Shown: piece after piece, positions 1-8,696 of the stretch
Layout: each line of letters begins with the position of its first letter
Numbering within the stretch: position 1 is the stretch's first letter
Assembly (NCBI GenBank): GCA_902629495.1
Contig: CACORA010000003.1
Span: 22,839-86,838, forward strand
Length of the DNA stretch: 64,000 bases
Reading direction: 5' to 3'
Source: Planctomycetaceae bacterium
GTDB taxonomy: Bacteria; Planctomycetota; Planctomycetia; Pirellulales; UBA1268
Translations under genes and position numbers: made by a program
The notes under the pieces: model-generated
Told to the model about the DNA's origin: nothing
Seen by the model: the letters and a program-made list of their open reading frames with translations, nothing else
The model's database searches: none

Positions 1-410
1 GGGTTGCCTCGATACGCAGCCGTTGAATCGAGTCGTGCTTCATACGTTCTTCCATCTCCCTTAACTTTCAAGAGAAGCCCAAGATCATCGCTGAGATCAA
101 GATTGACGGACTGGCTACGAGCAGTTGAAAAGCCGCCATTATTCTCAAGAGAAAGATTTCCCCAAAACCGCATGGTGTTGTTAGGAGTGTACTCAACATT
201 TCCCTTTGATCGTCCTCCCATCACTCCATCATTTACGATTTGCCAGGCTAGTTTTTCATTTTCATTTGGACTGAACTCGGTGATGGATTGTCCTCGCCAC
301 GTAGCCTCGGAATCAGCATGGGCAGGAGTGTGCAAAAGGGCAACACAAAAAAGAAACAATAGAGTCAATAAAAAGGGGAAAGATATTCTCTGTTTCAACG
401 TAGTACTCAC
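1..410 (-). CDS. CIA30-family secreted protein (3' end outside the window)
   Basis: Reading the minus strand from a GTG at 410 gives about 136 residues before the window edge. The N-terminus is a signal peptide (hydrophobic run of about residues 10-25 ending near AHA). The mature part contains WQIVNDGVMGGRS, a stretch ending FWGNLSLENNGGF, and a following strand-rich segment, typical of the CIA30/NDUFAF1 jelly-roll family. In eukaryotes this family helps assemble complex I; in bacteria the role is unknown, and a secreted form more likely binds something in the envelope. The GTG start is supported by an AAGGAG ribosome site seven bases upstream (about 418-423). The gene lies divergent from the DUF1559 gene. 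The family call is fairly firm, the function is not. Confidence 0.8.
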   Translation of the reverse strand, partial: MSTTLKQRISFPFLLTLLFLFCVALLHTPAHADSEATWRGQSITEFSPNENEKLAWQIVNDGVMGGRSKGNVEYTPNNTMRFWGNLSLENNGGFSTARSQSVNLDLSDDLGLLLKVKGDGRTYEARLDSTAAYRGN

Positions 411-877
411 GGGAAGGCTCCTTTTTCGTTGTGTACTGTGATGCCATATAAGGAAAGATAGACAAAGCAAAATATATATGGTTCTATGCAAAAAAGCGTG
501 AGGGGGGAGTCAAACGCGTGGTTCACTGTTCTGTCTAAACACTAAGACCATTTCAAATGTTTCTTGGCGTTGGTGTGATCAGGAATCATGATGGCAGCAC
601 CAACACCAAATGCTGTAGGAATGATGTATCACACGTCTTTTGCTTTTCTCTCCACGTTTATCGTTGTTTCCATCTCAAATGCGTTATTTCACCATTTCTG
701 CTGGCTGCGGAAAGGTCCCGTGCTATTTAAGCGGCATAAAAGGCATATAGAACGCTGGTGAATTATTTGGCAGTTACGTTGAATAAAACCACGTTTTCGG
801 TTACAACCGTGACAAGGGTTTTTGAGGTTTTCGAGCCTCTCCAGGGATTTTTTTACTTATTGCTTATTGGACTTATC
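411..877. other. Intergenic region between divergent CIA30 and DUF1559 genes
   Basis: No credible coding sequence is seen in these 467 bases. They must hold the promoters for both neighbours, but I could not pick convincing -35/-10 pairs. One inverted repeat is visible at about 566-612, where GTTGGTG faces CACCAAC across a loop of roughly 20 bases; it may be an operator or the base of a leader hairpin. Confidence 0.5.
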
Positions 878-1960
878 ATGAAAAATCTAAAAATGAGAAA
901 GGCCTTCACGCTTGTTGAATTGCTGGTTGTGATCGCCATTATTGGAGTGCTTATCGGATTACTCCTTCCTGCTGTTCAGTCAGCGCGTGAGGCCGCTCGT
1001 CGTAGTGCCTGTACAAATAAAGCAAAACAGCTTCAGTTAGCTGTCCTAAATTATGAAAGTAGTACTGGAAGGTTTCCCCCATCGAGCCATTCACCAGATC
1101 TTCGAGAAATGACGAACAGTTCCCAGTCATGGGCCCGGTGGGGGTGGCGCATGCACATTCTTCCATTCATGGAAGAAACAAATGTGCATCAAGCTATCAT
1201 TTCGGGCATTGAAACGAATGTGGGAAAGGGAATGAGGCCATGGAATACCAATGCCAAGAATTCATTCAACATGGCAGAGTTGTCAGGATTCCATTGTCCT
1301 TCTGATCCAAATTCGACCAAAGCAAATCCCAATGATCTTGCAAAGTCGAATTACAATATTTGTCGTGGTGATATCTTGATTCATTGGAATCAGATAGGAA
1401 AACGAGGCTTTGGGGTGAGGGGTTGGTCTTCTAATCGGCCACAGCTCATTGCCATGGCTGATATCAAGGACGGTACATCCAATACCATTGCCTTAGGTGA
1501 ATGCACCATTGGTGACTTGAGTGGTCTTGTAAATGGTGGTGGGCAAGGTATCGGTGGGAGTATTAGCGACACTGCCAAGCCTTCCGCATGTCAGGCACTT
1601 GTCGGTGCTGATGGGCGTTACACAACAGCAGCGTCAAGCCTTGGCAATGCAAAACGTGTCATTGGAGGTCGTCTGTACGATGCGAAGGATGGTTTCTCAG
1701 GGTTTTTCACTGCAGCTCCTCCGAATTACCCTCGTTGTTCCAATTCTCAAGAAGATTGGCACACGAAGCCATTGAGTAGCTATCATCCAGGTGGTGCCAC
1801 CATCGCAAATATCGATGGTTCCACCCGATTTGTAAATAATAACATTGATTGTGACCCAACAGTGGCGAGTCCTGGTAAGGCGTACTCAGGACAAGCTGTG
1901 GGTGGTGTGTTGAATCAGTTGGGATCTATCTACGGTAAGGAAACCGGAAAGCTTCCTTAG
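878..1960 (+). CDS. DUF1559 pilin-like secreted protein
   Basis: The product has 360 residues. It opens with a type IV prepilin-like N-terminus: a short basic leader (MKNLKMRKA), then FTLVELLVVIAIIG and a hydrophobic helix, as expected for prepilin peptidase cleavage near residue 9. The rest is the DUF1559 (SBP_bac_10) domain. Near the C-terminus H303 is followed nine residues later by D313-G314, the H-X9-DG signature of these proteins. The family is greatly expanded in Planctomycetes and its function is unknown; a surface or pseudopilin role is inferred from the N-terminus. The ATG at 878 is chosen because it begins just before the prepilin leader; an in-frame ATG at 893 is an alternative, and an upstream extension to 758 has no support. 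A lipoprotein gene follows on the same strand. Confidence 0.93.
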   Translation: MKNLKMRKAFTLVELLVVIAIIGVLIGLLLPAVQSAREAARRSACTNKAKQLQLAVLNYESSTGRFPPSSHSPDLREMTNSSQSWARWGWRMHILPFMEETNVHQAIISGIETNVGKGMRPWNTNAKNSFNMAELSGFHCPSDPNSTKANPNDLAKSNYNICRGDILIHWNQIGKRGFGVRGWSSNRPQLIAMADIKDGTSNTIALGECTIGDLSGLVNGGGQGIGGSISDTAKPSACQALVGADGRYTTAASSLGNAKRVIGGRLYDAKDGFSGFFTAAPPNYPRCSNSQEDWHTKPLSSYHPGGATIANIDGSTRFVNNNIDCDPTVASPGKAYSGQAVGGVLNQLGSIYGKETGKLP

Positions 1961-1976
1961 TGTTTTGTATTTTCTG

Positions 1977-2009
1977 GCAATGCGGTGGCATATTCTGTTG
2001 CCGCATTGC
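1977..2009 (+). promoter_or_regulatory. Intercistronic hairpin after the DUF1559 gene
   Basis: A perfect 9-bp stem (GCAATGCGG at 1977-1985 with CCGCATTGC at 2001-2009) closes a 15-base loop, starting 17 bases after the DUF1559 stop. No run of T follows. It could be a weak terminator or a stem that protects the upstream message and lowers expression of the lipoprotein gene. Confidence 0.55.
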
Positions 2010-2071
2010 TGGACTGCAAAGTATCTGGAAAGTTTCTGCCTTATACAAATCCATATATAGAGGAGTCTCTC

Positions 2072-2605
2072 TTGTCTGCTACTTTTGCCATATTCAAGTA
2101 TTCTTTTTTTCAAAAGTCTTCCGTTGTGTGTGCCGTTCTTGGCACTTCATTCATCGTATTTCTGACTGGATGTGGCTCGGGAGGACCTTCTGTAACACCT
2201 GTTACAGGGGTAGTAACTTTGGACGGGAAGCCTCTTGGAGATGCTGTTGTCACATTTTCTCCAACGGATGAGTCTGGTGTAGGTGCTGCTGGGAAAACCC
2301 AGGCCGATGGAACGTTTGTTCTTAATGCAACAGGAGCAGCACCAGGTTCAGGGACAGCGGTTGGAAGCTATGCTGTCACAGTTGACAAGGTTATTCTTCC
2401 AGAGATTCCTGTCATATCCGAAGATGATCCGCGATATGGTACAGAAGAAGAAGAGGAGTTGGTTGAGAAGGCGATGAAAGCAGGTCCAGAATACGTTGTA
2501 CCGAAAGCGTATGGCCACAGAAAAACCTCAGGCCTGACGGCAACTGTCGGTTCTGGGGAAAACAATTTCACATTTGCTTTGGAATCATCATTTGGAGAGA
2601 AGTAA
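2072..2605 (+). CDS. Carboxypeptidase-regulatory-like lipoprotein paired with DUF1559
   Basis: The 177-residue product has a lipoprotein signal peptide with the lipobox LTGC at residues 31-34. It is followed by a small beta-sandwich with the motif TPVTGVVTLDGKPLGDAVV, which is the carboxypeptidase regulatory-like (CarboxypepD_reg) repeat. Small lipoproteins of this type commonly sit beside DUF1559 genes in Planctomycetes. The role is unknown; lipid anchoring to a membrane is inferred. I chose a TTG start at 2072 because GAGGAG lies six or seven bases upstream and it gives a normal-length signal peptide. The longer open frame from 1985 would put about 29 extra residues before the signal and runs through the intercistronic hairpin. 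Confidence 0.85.
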   Translation: MSATFAIFKYSFFQKSSVVCAVLGTSFIVFLTGCGSGGPSVTPVTGVVTLDGKPLGDAVVTFSPTDESGVGAAGKTQADGTFVLNATGAAPGSGTAVGSYAVTVDKVILPEIPVISEDDPRYGTEEEEELVEKAMKAGPEYVVPKAYGHRKTSGLTATVGSGENNFTFALESSFGEK

Positions 2606-2725
2606 CTTTCTCTCGTGTGTTGGCTGACGTTCTTGCTCCATTCGTAGATTGGACACCATCGGTGGCCTCGTTCGTATTGTGTTGGGGTCCGTCCAGCGAT
2701 GTCAGTGAATCCTGAGTCGTAGTAA

Positions 2726-2754
2726 AGGCGTATGCGGCAGGAGCATACACGCCT
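2726..2754 (+). terminator. Hairpin downstream of the lipoprotein gene
   Basis: AGGCG-TATGC at 2726-2735 pairs with GCATA-(CA)-CGCCT at 2743-2754, giving ten base pairs with a two-base bulge and a seven-base loop. It lies between convergent genes. No clear T run follows, so the terminator call is tentative. Confidence 0.45.
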
Positions 2755-2764
2755 CTAAGTTATT

Positions 2765-2804
2765 GGTGCGGTTACGCTGATTCCTCACCTAGCATAACCG
2801 TGCC
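2765..2804. terminator. Second hairpin between convergent genes
   Basis: GGTGCGGTTA at 2765-2774 pairs with TAACCGTGCC at 2795-2804 (ten pairs, two of them G-U), and GCT/AGC extends the stem after one mismatch. Its position just before the end of the minus-strand sulfatase gene suggests a bidirectional transcription stop. Confidence 0.45.
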
Positions 2805-2819
2805 ATCACTGTGGCGGTA

Positions 2820-5084
2820 TCAATCCTGACGCTGAAAGCTATCCTTGAAAAACTGATCGGCGTTGTCCACCATCTGGTCAAACCAGATCTGCTTCCCAAG
2901 AAAGCCGTGCGGAGCGTTCTTGATGACAGTGAGCCCTGAAGCTACGCCGTGTCTTTTCATCTGGTCACGAAACACGTCGGCATGAGTGCTCGGATCATCG
3001 TCTTCACCAGCGATAAACCAGCATGGAGGATCTGCCTGATCAAGATGTGTCAGTGGAGAAGCGGCTGCGTACACGGCACGACATTCTTCCTGTGTGCCAC
3101 CAAGGAACTGTTGCCAGATGAGCCCTTTTTGTTCAGATGCGGAGACCGTTCGAGTACGTTCTGAGAGAAAGTCTGTTTGGGCACCCATGGGCATGGCCGC
3201 CTGGATAATACTGCTTTCCTGTGAATTGCCACCACTACCCTCAAGTGCTGCGACACCACCGGATGTTGCAAGCAACGCCGTGAGGTGACCTCCCGCAGAA
3301 AGACCAATGGCACCAATAGAGTCTGCGTCAATGCCATAGTCATCTGCATGCGCTCGTAGAAACCGAACCGCAGCTTTGCAGTCATGGATCTGCGCGGGAA
3401 ACGCAGCTTCACCACTCAGCCGATAGGAGATCGTTGCAGCAACATATCCCCGATTTGCGATTGCCTGAGCTATTGTTCCATGACTCTCGCGGTTTCCCTT
3501 TGCCCAGCCGCCTCCATGAATGCAGATGATTGCAGGCAACCGACCCCAAGCATCTTGCGGTCGGTAGATATCCATCTCAAGTGTACGCTCACCATACTGT
3601 GCATAGGTGACACCGCGAATAGCATTGAGACTGTCACGTATCGATTTTGAAATGGTTGTATTTTCATTGGTAGCCGGCTTGTTCACGGCACCTGCCGGTC
3701 GGGCATCAGTTCGCATTTCTTCCTGAAACAGAATGGCCATTCCGCGGAGCTTGCGTGCAATGTCGGCATTCCGAACAGGCGTTCTCTCTCCCGGATCACT
3801 GGCGAGGTCGTAAAGCTGCAATGACGGAGAGAGGTGGAGCTTCCATTTCCTCCATCGCACAGCAGCAAGTTCACCCTCACTGCCATGATAAAAGAATGCA
3901 TCGTTGTACTCATGCCTTTTGATCAGTGGAGACCATTCTTTAGGTGGCTCCCATCGTCTGCGCAAGGGTACGGCTGCATTCAATGTTTTTCTTAGCCCCG
4001 CAGCTGGGACGAACGACGTATCACCCGTGAGCAGGGACGTAATATCCCGGCCATCGATGACGTGGCCTTCTGGAACAGAGATGCCAGCAAGCGTTGCAAG
4101 GGTCGGATACCAGTCCATTGCTCGAACAACCGCAGCTGAACGCTTTCCCGCTTGGAGGCCAACACCTGGCCCCCAAGCAATAGCCGGAACTCGAATCCCA
4201 CATTCATAGGTCGAAAGCTTTCGTCCTTGCATCTTCTGTTCAGGCGTTCGACCTGGCCCGCGACCATTATCAGAGGCGTACACAACAATTGTCTTGTCAT
4301 CAATCTCAAGTCTTTTGAGTGCATCAAAGATGCGGCCAACATTGGCATCGAGTTCCTGAATGGCATCCCCATACTCTCCCCAATTTGAACTTCCTCGAAA
4401 TGGCTCACTCACAGCGAGTGGTTTATGAAGCATCGTGTGCGGAAGATAGAGAAAGAATGGGTGATCTTTATTCTTTTCAATAAACGTAATTGCTTCATCG
4501 GTATACCCCTGTGTCAACTCTGATGGATCGACCGGCTGTTTGACAATCGTATTATTTCGTAAGAGTGGTACGCCTTGGTCACCGAAGTAGACCACTTCAA
4601 CCGGATCTAGGTTGTGAAGCAGCCCAAAGTATTCATCAAAGCCCTGGTTCGTTGGAAGAAATGGATCGGCAAAACCGAGGTGCCATTTTCCAATACACGC
4701 AGTGGCATAACCATTTTCCTGAAAGAGTTCCGCAAGCGTCAGTTCGTCGGGATGAATGCCGGTGGTTGAATCAGCGCGATGCACCCAGATGTGGTTCCCA
4801 ACACGACGGGGATAACAACCCGTCAGTAAGCCGGCTCGTGAAGGACTGCATATCGGCGCCGCTGCGTAGTAATCGGTCAACAGTATGCCTTCACGTGCCA
4901 TGGCATCGATCCGAGGTGTTTTGACTTCTGTCGCGCCATAACAGCCAAGGTCATAATATCCTTGATCATCAACAAACAAAATAATGACATTCGGTGACTC
5001 AGAGGCAGAGGCTGCTGTGATGACAGGTGCAACGTTATGTACGCAGGCAAAAAGAACAAAGGCATTACAAAGAGAACGAACCAT
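2820..5084 (-). CDS. Sulfatase fused to an alpha/beta-hydrolase (esterase)
   Basis: The 754-residue protein has a signal peptide (residues 1 to about 24), then a type I sulfatase domain with the metal-binding FVDDQG motif and the formylglycine site CSPSR (Cys79). From about residue 494 a second complete enzyme domain follows: an esterase/lipase-like fold with the HGGGW oxyanion motif (about 523), the nucleophile elbow GLSAGG (about 594-599), acidic residues GEDDD (about 693) and a C-terminal PHGF histidine (about 726). All catalytic residues of both halves are present, so both are probably active, removing sulfate and acyl esters from an extracellular glycan. The ATG at 5084 is preferred because AGGA lies upstream and it begins the signal peptide; an ATG at 5105 adds seven residues. 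tRNA-Arg lies immediately upstream. Confidence 0.9.
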   Translation of the reverse strand: MVRSLCNAFVLFACVHNVAPVITAASASESPNVIILFVDDQGYYDLGCYGATEVKTPRIDAMAREGILLTDYYAAAPICSPSRAGLLTGCYPRRVGNHIWVHRADSTTGIHPDELTLAELFQENGYATACIGKWHLGFADPFLPTNQGFDEYFGLLHNLDPVEVVYFGDQGVPLLRNNTIVKQPVDPSELTQGYTDEAITFIEKNKDHPFFLYLPHTMLHKPLAVSEPFRGSSNWGEYGDAIQELDANVGRIFDALKRLEIDDKTIVVYASDNGRGPGRTPEQKMQGRKLSTYECGIRVPAIAWGPGVGLQAGKRSAAVVRAMDWYPTLATLAGISVPEGHVIDGRDITSLLTGDTSFVPAAGLRKTLNAAVPLRRRWEPPKEWSPLIKRHEYNDAFFYHGSEGELAAVRWRKWKLHLSPSLQLYDLASDPGERTPVRNADIARKLRGMAILFQEEMRTDARPAGAVNKPATNENTTISKSIRDSLNAIRGVTYAQYGERTLEMDIYRPQDAWGRLPAIICIHGGGWAKGNRESHGTIAQAIANRGYVAATISYRLSGEAAFPAQIHDCKAAVRFLRAHADDYGIDADSIGAIGLSAGGHLTALLATSGGVAALEGSGGNSQESSIIQAAMPMGAQTDFLSERTRTVSASEQKGLIWQQFLGGTQEECRAVYAAASPLTHLDQADPPCWFIAGEDDDPSTHADVFRDQMKRHGVASGLTVIKNAPHGFLGKQIWFDQMVDNADQFFKDSFQRQD

Positions 5085-5194
5085 CGTATCAATCCTGTTT
5101 TCCATTTGATCGGAGGCCCCGTGGTATGCAATGACTGTAATATTCCATGAGGAACAACTTCATTATGCAACCAGCATCAATAGTTCCAAGAAAA

Positions 5195-5268
<74 letters not shown>

Positions 5269-5320
5269 AGAGATTTGATTCTAACAAGCGTGTGTGAGCG
5301 TTGCAGGCGTCAGTGCATCT

Positions 5321-6292
5321 TTATGCTGATCGTCGAAGAAGCTTGGAAGTATCACGGGAAATGGGAGTCGATGTTTGCTTTGATGGATTGAGAAGATCGT
5401 GTGGCCTATCAAAACGAATCGTGTCTTTATCAGTGTGTTCTGTCATGGACATGAAAAATTTCAATTGTTCATGCCGTTGTCGATAGGAACCAAATTGAAG
5501 AAGTCCCACTAACCGACCTGTAATTGCTGGAATGGAGCCAAGAGGCGCTCGACACAAGGTGTGACGAAGTATTTCATATGCATGCATCGGTAAGTCACTC
5601 AGGAGCGATCCTCCAGCAAGTGAACGCCAGAAGAGGCGTTCCGAATGCAAGCCTGACAAAAAAGCATTTGATCGCTTTTGTGATTTTATACATTCCACGT
5701 GTGAGGAAAATTCCACTTCGACAGGGCACTGCATGCGGTTGAGGGAGACTGCCATGTCGGCGTCTGCATATTCATCACCGCATGCTACCGTAAATCCACG
5801 CCCAACCTTTTCAAGAATATCTGCTCTCCAAAAACCGACCTCCAGGTGTGGAGACATTGGTTTCACAGCATGAAGTTGCCTGCGCCCACCAGCTCCAAAA
5901 CGTATGCCTGTTGAAATAAATTCTTTTTTGCTTTTGACGACCGGTGCAATGGCACCAACCCGTCCAGATGCGAGTCGAGTGATGGGCTTGTCGGACCAAC
6001 CTGGAGTGGCCCGCCAACCGGCTGAAAGAACATGAATCAAGGGTGACTCGCTCGCGGCAATTCCAACATTGATACAGGAAACATGTGATGCATCAGATGG
6101 GGCTTGTACAAATCGAACCTCGTCACGAATATTCCATGGATCAGAGTATGGTTTTGATAAGACGACGATAATTTCAGAATGTTCGGGTCGATTCTCTAAG
6201 ACACTGACCAGAGTGTCTTCAAGATGAGAGGAATCAACTGTCACCGGAATGACAATTGAGAGTTGAGGTATTGTATGAACGGCGATTGTCAT
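5321..6292 (-). CDS. Family 2 glycosyltransferase
   Basis: The product has 323 residues and begins with LSIVIPVTVDSSHLEDTLVS, the first beta-strand and nucleotide-binding region of GT-A fold family 2 glycosyltransferases. NVGIAASESPLIHVLSAGW at about residues 90-108 occupies the usual second-motif position, though a classical DxD is not obvious: the segment reads LSAGW where many relatives have LDDD. The protein has no membrane segment and is probably cytosolic or membrane-associated, adding sugar to a surface polysaccharide. GGGAG lies seven bases before the ATG. The acceptor and donor cannot be told from the sequence, and the missing DxD leaves activity uncertain. Confidence 0.8.
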   Translation of the reverse strand: MTIAVHTIPQLSIVIPVTVDSSHLEDTLVSVLENRPEHSEIIVVLSKPYSDPWNIRDEVRFVQAPSDASHVSCINVGIAASESPLIHVLSAGWRATPGWSDKPITRLASGRVGAIAPVVKSKKEFISTGIRFGAGGRRQLHAVKPMSPHLEVGFWRADILEKVGRGFTVACGDEYADADMAVSLNRMQCPVEVEFSSHVECIKSQKRSNAFLSGLHSERLFWRSLAGGSLLSDLPMHAYEILRHTLCRAPLGSIPAITGRLVGLLQFGSYRQRHEQLKFFMSMTEHTDKDTIRFDRPHDLLNPSKQTSTPISRDTSKLLRRSA

Positions 6293-6353
6293 CAGCGCGC
6301 TCCCCTAGCGCATGATCCTTAGAATAATGTCCCACCCGAATAGTTTTGATTCA

Positions 6354-6623
6354 CTAGGCAGCAGCTCGATGAGGCTGGAGTTCAGTGAATAGATTGACGG
6401 TTTGAAGCATATCTCCATCAGCATCATAGAACTGCAGGACACCAACATCGATAAGCCACATAGCAAACATCTCAGTAACCCGATAGCAACGAGCTACGCA
6501 TCGACCCTGATCGATACGAATATTCTCTTGAACATCGGCTACATCAATCGCATCTGCCCCGAGATCGATAAAATGTCGGGTGACTAAATCGCGAACATCC
6601 TCAGCGTGCATGTGCATACGCAT
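6354..6623 (-). CDS. Small hypothetical protein
   Basis: This 89-residue protein is not one I recognise. It is acidic, with no signal peptide or membrane segment, and alternates short helices and strands (VRDLVTRHFIDLGADAIDV, then CYRVTEMFAMWLIDVGVLQFYDADG). The gene call rests on an excellent AGGAGG ribosome site nine bases before the ATG at 6623; an apparent TTG start three codons earlier overlaps that site and is rejected. It lies 61 bases before the glycosyltransferase on the same strand and could be co-transcribed with it. No function is proposed. Confidence 0.7.
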   Translation of the reverse strand: MRMHMHAEDVRDLVTRHFIDLGADAIDVADVQENIRIDQGRCVARCYRVTEMFAMWLIDVGVLQFYDADGDMLQTVNLFTELQPHRAAA

Positions 6624-6693
6624 GGCAGGCAACCTCCTGTTGCATCGAACGAACGACTTCCTGTCGAACGGGGCAGAAACGTACCGACGATTT

Positions 6694-6709
6694 GCCTTTC
6701 GCGAAAGGC
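6694..6709. promoter_or_regulatory. Perfect 16-bp palindrome
   Basis: GCCTTTCGCGAAAGGC is its own reverse complement. It lies in the 255-base gap between the lipoate ligase-like gene and the small unknown gene. It could be a dimeric regulator site for the small gene or a compact hairpin downstream of the ligase gene. Confidence 0.4.
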
Positions 6710-6878
6710 TGTTTTGTCAGAATATTTCTGACGCCCCATCCGTCCGCCAAAAAGGAGAATCGACCAGAAAGAAATGATCGAATCACGTTGATATTGGTAA
6801 TCTCTCCTACCCATACTGCCGGTATTGTTTCGCCATTTTGCCTTGTCTTCGCAGGCTGCATGTTTGCAAGGCATTTCC

Positions 6879-7622
6879 CTAAAGACGGTAAATCCACGAC
6901 GGGTTTGCATACCGATTTTTTACAAGCTGTGAAACTTCATGGCGTGGGAACTTTGTTGCCATGTGATCCACCTCAAATGCTTCTTGAAGTGCATCAATTA
7001 AGGTACCTCGTCCTATGTCGAGATTACTCAAGAAGGCTTGGTGGGAGCGATGTTTGCGATAGTCAGGCTCACGAGGAGGGTGTCTTAAGACTCTTGAAAT
7101 AAGTGAGATGTCAAATGTATCTAGGAGTGTGCCATGGTACAGCACGCTGTGTTTTCGTACTCGGAGTGAATTTCCCGAAACCTTTCGTTCGCCCTCGGAA
7201 GCATGAATCGCCAAGTCACTCAAACCGCGGCGTATTACCGGATGTCGTGAGCGTTTTGATAGAGCTCTCGAAAGTGGATCGAGTATTGATGAGTGGATTT
7301 CCTTGATTCCGGGGGTCGTGAGGGGATGGTGTGTGACAACAGACCACATCAAACAGCCAGGGCCGATGACAACAGTTGCTCCACCACTGGGCCTTCGAAG
7401 AATGCGTGTCCCAGTATCTTCGCAGGCTTGGCTATCCACTTCCTCTTCCAGACAACTCGAAGATCCTAGGATGACAGCTGGTTCTGTTGGCATCCACGCT
7501 CGAACCATGACCCCTTGGAAATGGCCAGTATGGCTTTGATCAAGGAGCACTTCGTCGAGGGCGAGTTGTTCTTCAGTCGTAGGAAGTTGGACATTCAGCC
7601 AGACAGTTTCTTTTTTTGGCAT
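6879..7622 (-). CDS. Lipoate-protein ligase A family protein
   Basis: The 247-residue product belongs to the biotin/lipoate ligase-like fold. Diagnostic segments are RRPSGGATVVIGPGCLMWSV (lipoyl-AMP binding, near residue 75) and SDLAIHASEGERKVSGNSL followed by HGTLL (near 130-165), containing the conserved Lys of KVSGNSL. Such enzymes attach lipoate, or transfer octanoate, to E2 and GcvH proteins. No lipoyl-domain protein is nearby: the E2-like gene at 21.6-22.4 kb lacks one. The start is ATG at 7622; a longer frame to 7670 would overlap the leader of the divergent HEAT gene. Whether it is a ligase or an octanoyltransferase cannot be told. Confidence 0.85.
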   Translation of the reverse strand: MPKKETVWLNVQLPTTEEQLALDEVLLDQSHTGHFQGVMVRAWMPTEPAVILGSSSCLEEEVDSQACEDTGTRILRRPSGGATVVIGPGCLMWSVVTHHPLTTPGIKEIHSSILDPLSRALSKRSRHPVIRRGLSDLAIHASEGERKVSGNSLRVRKHSVLYHGTLLDTFDISLISRVLRHPPREPDYRKHRSHQAFLSNLDIGRGTLIDALQEAFEVDHMATKFPRHEVSQLVKNRYANPSWIYRL

Positions 7623-7696
7623 GGTGAATAAGAGATAAACCCAATGTGCATTCTGTGATCGTTGACTCAAACCTACGGCATTCTACACTTCTTGGT

Positions 7697-8683
7697 ATGA
7701 ATACAGAGATGCCACAAAATGAAAATCTTCCACCAGTTGAGCCACCGAGTGCTGGATTCCTCGTCCAATTGTTTCTGGTTCCAGCCATCATTGTATCTAT
7801 CATTGTATGTGTTTGGTTAGCATTCCATTGGCTTGCTCATCTTGGAAATGATCCCCAGTCGTATGTTCGTACACTCCGTAGAAGTAATGAGGGCCGTTGG
7901 CAGGCTGCTTTGAACCTTGCCAATGAACTTCGTGGTCCCCGTGGAACGAGTCTCAAAAATGATGAGTCATTGGCATTGGAATTAGGGAACATACTTTCAG
8001 AAGAGGTTGAAAGTGGGCGGTCAGGCGAACAATCCCAGACGCTAAGGCTGTACCTCTGCCGAGCGCTCGGTGAGTTTGTTATTCCAAGTGCTGCTTCACC
8101 TCTTGTCACACAAGCGCAACGCATCAGTGATCCAGAGACAGCCCGAGCAGCGGTTGAGGCACTTGCGGTTCTTGATGCGAATCTCAAAAAGACGGATGAA
8201 GAAATCGATGTCCATGCAGACATCGTAAGTGCTGTTATTGAGTCTTCACTGTCAGAGAATGATGCTCTGCGGGGTGCTTGTGCTTTTACGTTGGGCGTCG
8301 TAGGTGGCGAAACGGCAGAGGAACGACTGATACAGCTCAATACAGATGACAACGATGACGTCCGATTCAATGCAGCATTGGGTCTCGCCCGGTTGGGCCG
8401 AGATGAATCGCTCGACACTCTGGCTGACATGTTATCTCTAAAGAATACGTCCTCATCACGTCAGCCCGATAATCCTGTTGCTCAGTCTGAGAAATATAAG
8501 CGAGCGCTTGTCGTGATCAATGCCCTCAGAGGTTTAGCCATGTTGGTCGATAGTGTTCAATCACCTCTCCCACGAGAAATTATCGAACAAATTAGAGTGC
8601 TTCAAACTGATGACGTGAATGAGGTGCGAGCCAGTGCAGTCGCACTTCTCAAAAAAATAGAACGGATAGAAAAAGCTGCCTAA
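7697..8683 (+). CDS. Membrane-anchored HEAT-repeat protein
   Basis: The 328-residue protein has a single membrane segment at about residues 20-45 (FLVQLFLVPAIIVSIIV region) and then a helical solenoid of HEAT-like repeats. One clear repeat contains NALRGACAFTLGVVGGETAEE and another DDVRFNAALGLARLG. HEAT solenoids bind partner proteins; no enzyme motif is present. The likely topology puts the solenoid on one side of the inner membrane, but which side is not shown. The start chosen is ATG at 7697; a GTG at 7646 would overlap the neighbouring divergent gene. It ends 13 bases from the convergent AroE-like gene. Confidence 0.82.
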   Translation: MNTEMPQNENLPPVEPPSAGFLVQLFLVPAIIVSIIVCVWLAFHWLAHLGNDPQSYVRTLRRSNEGRWQAALNLANELRGPRGTSLKNDESLALELGNILSEEVESGRSGEQSQTLRLYLCRALGEFVIPSAASPLVTQAQRISDPETARAAVEALAVLDANLKKTDEEIDVHADIVSAVIESSLSENDALRGACAFTLGVVGGETAEERLIQLNTDDNDDVRFNAALGLARLGRDESLDTLADMLSLKNTSSSRQPDNPVAQSEKYKRALVVINALRGLAMLVDSVQSPLPREIIEQIRVLQTDDVNEVRASAVALLKKIERIEKAA

Positions 8684-8696
8684 TCTACTTTGTTTT

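Noticed and set aside
4..441. Plus-strand open frame at the window start
   Set aside because: The opposite strand has a signal peptide, CIA30 motifs and a good ribosome site; the plus frame has no recognisable domain.
758..877. N-terminal extension of the DUF1559 gene
   Set aside because: It would place 40 residues before the prepilin leader, which must be near the N-terminus for cleavage.
6692..7102. Plus-strand open frame opposite the lipoate ligase-like gene
   Set aside because: It is the mirror of a gene with clear family motifs and has no ribosome site.
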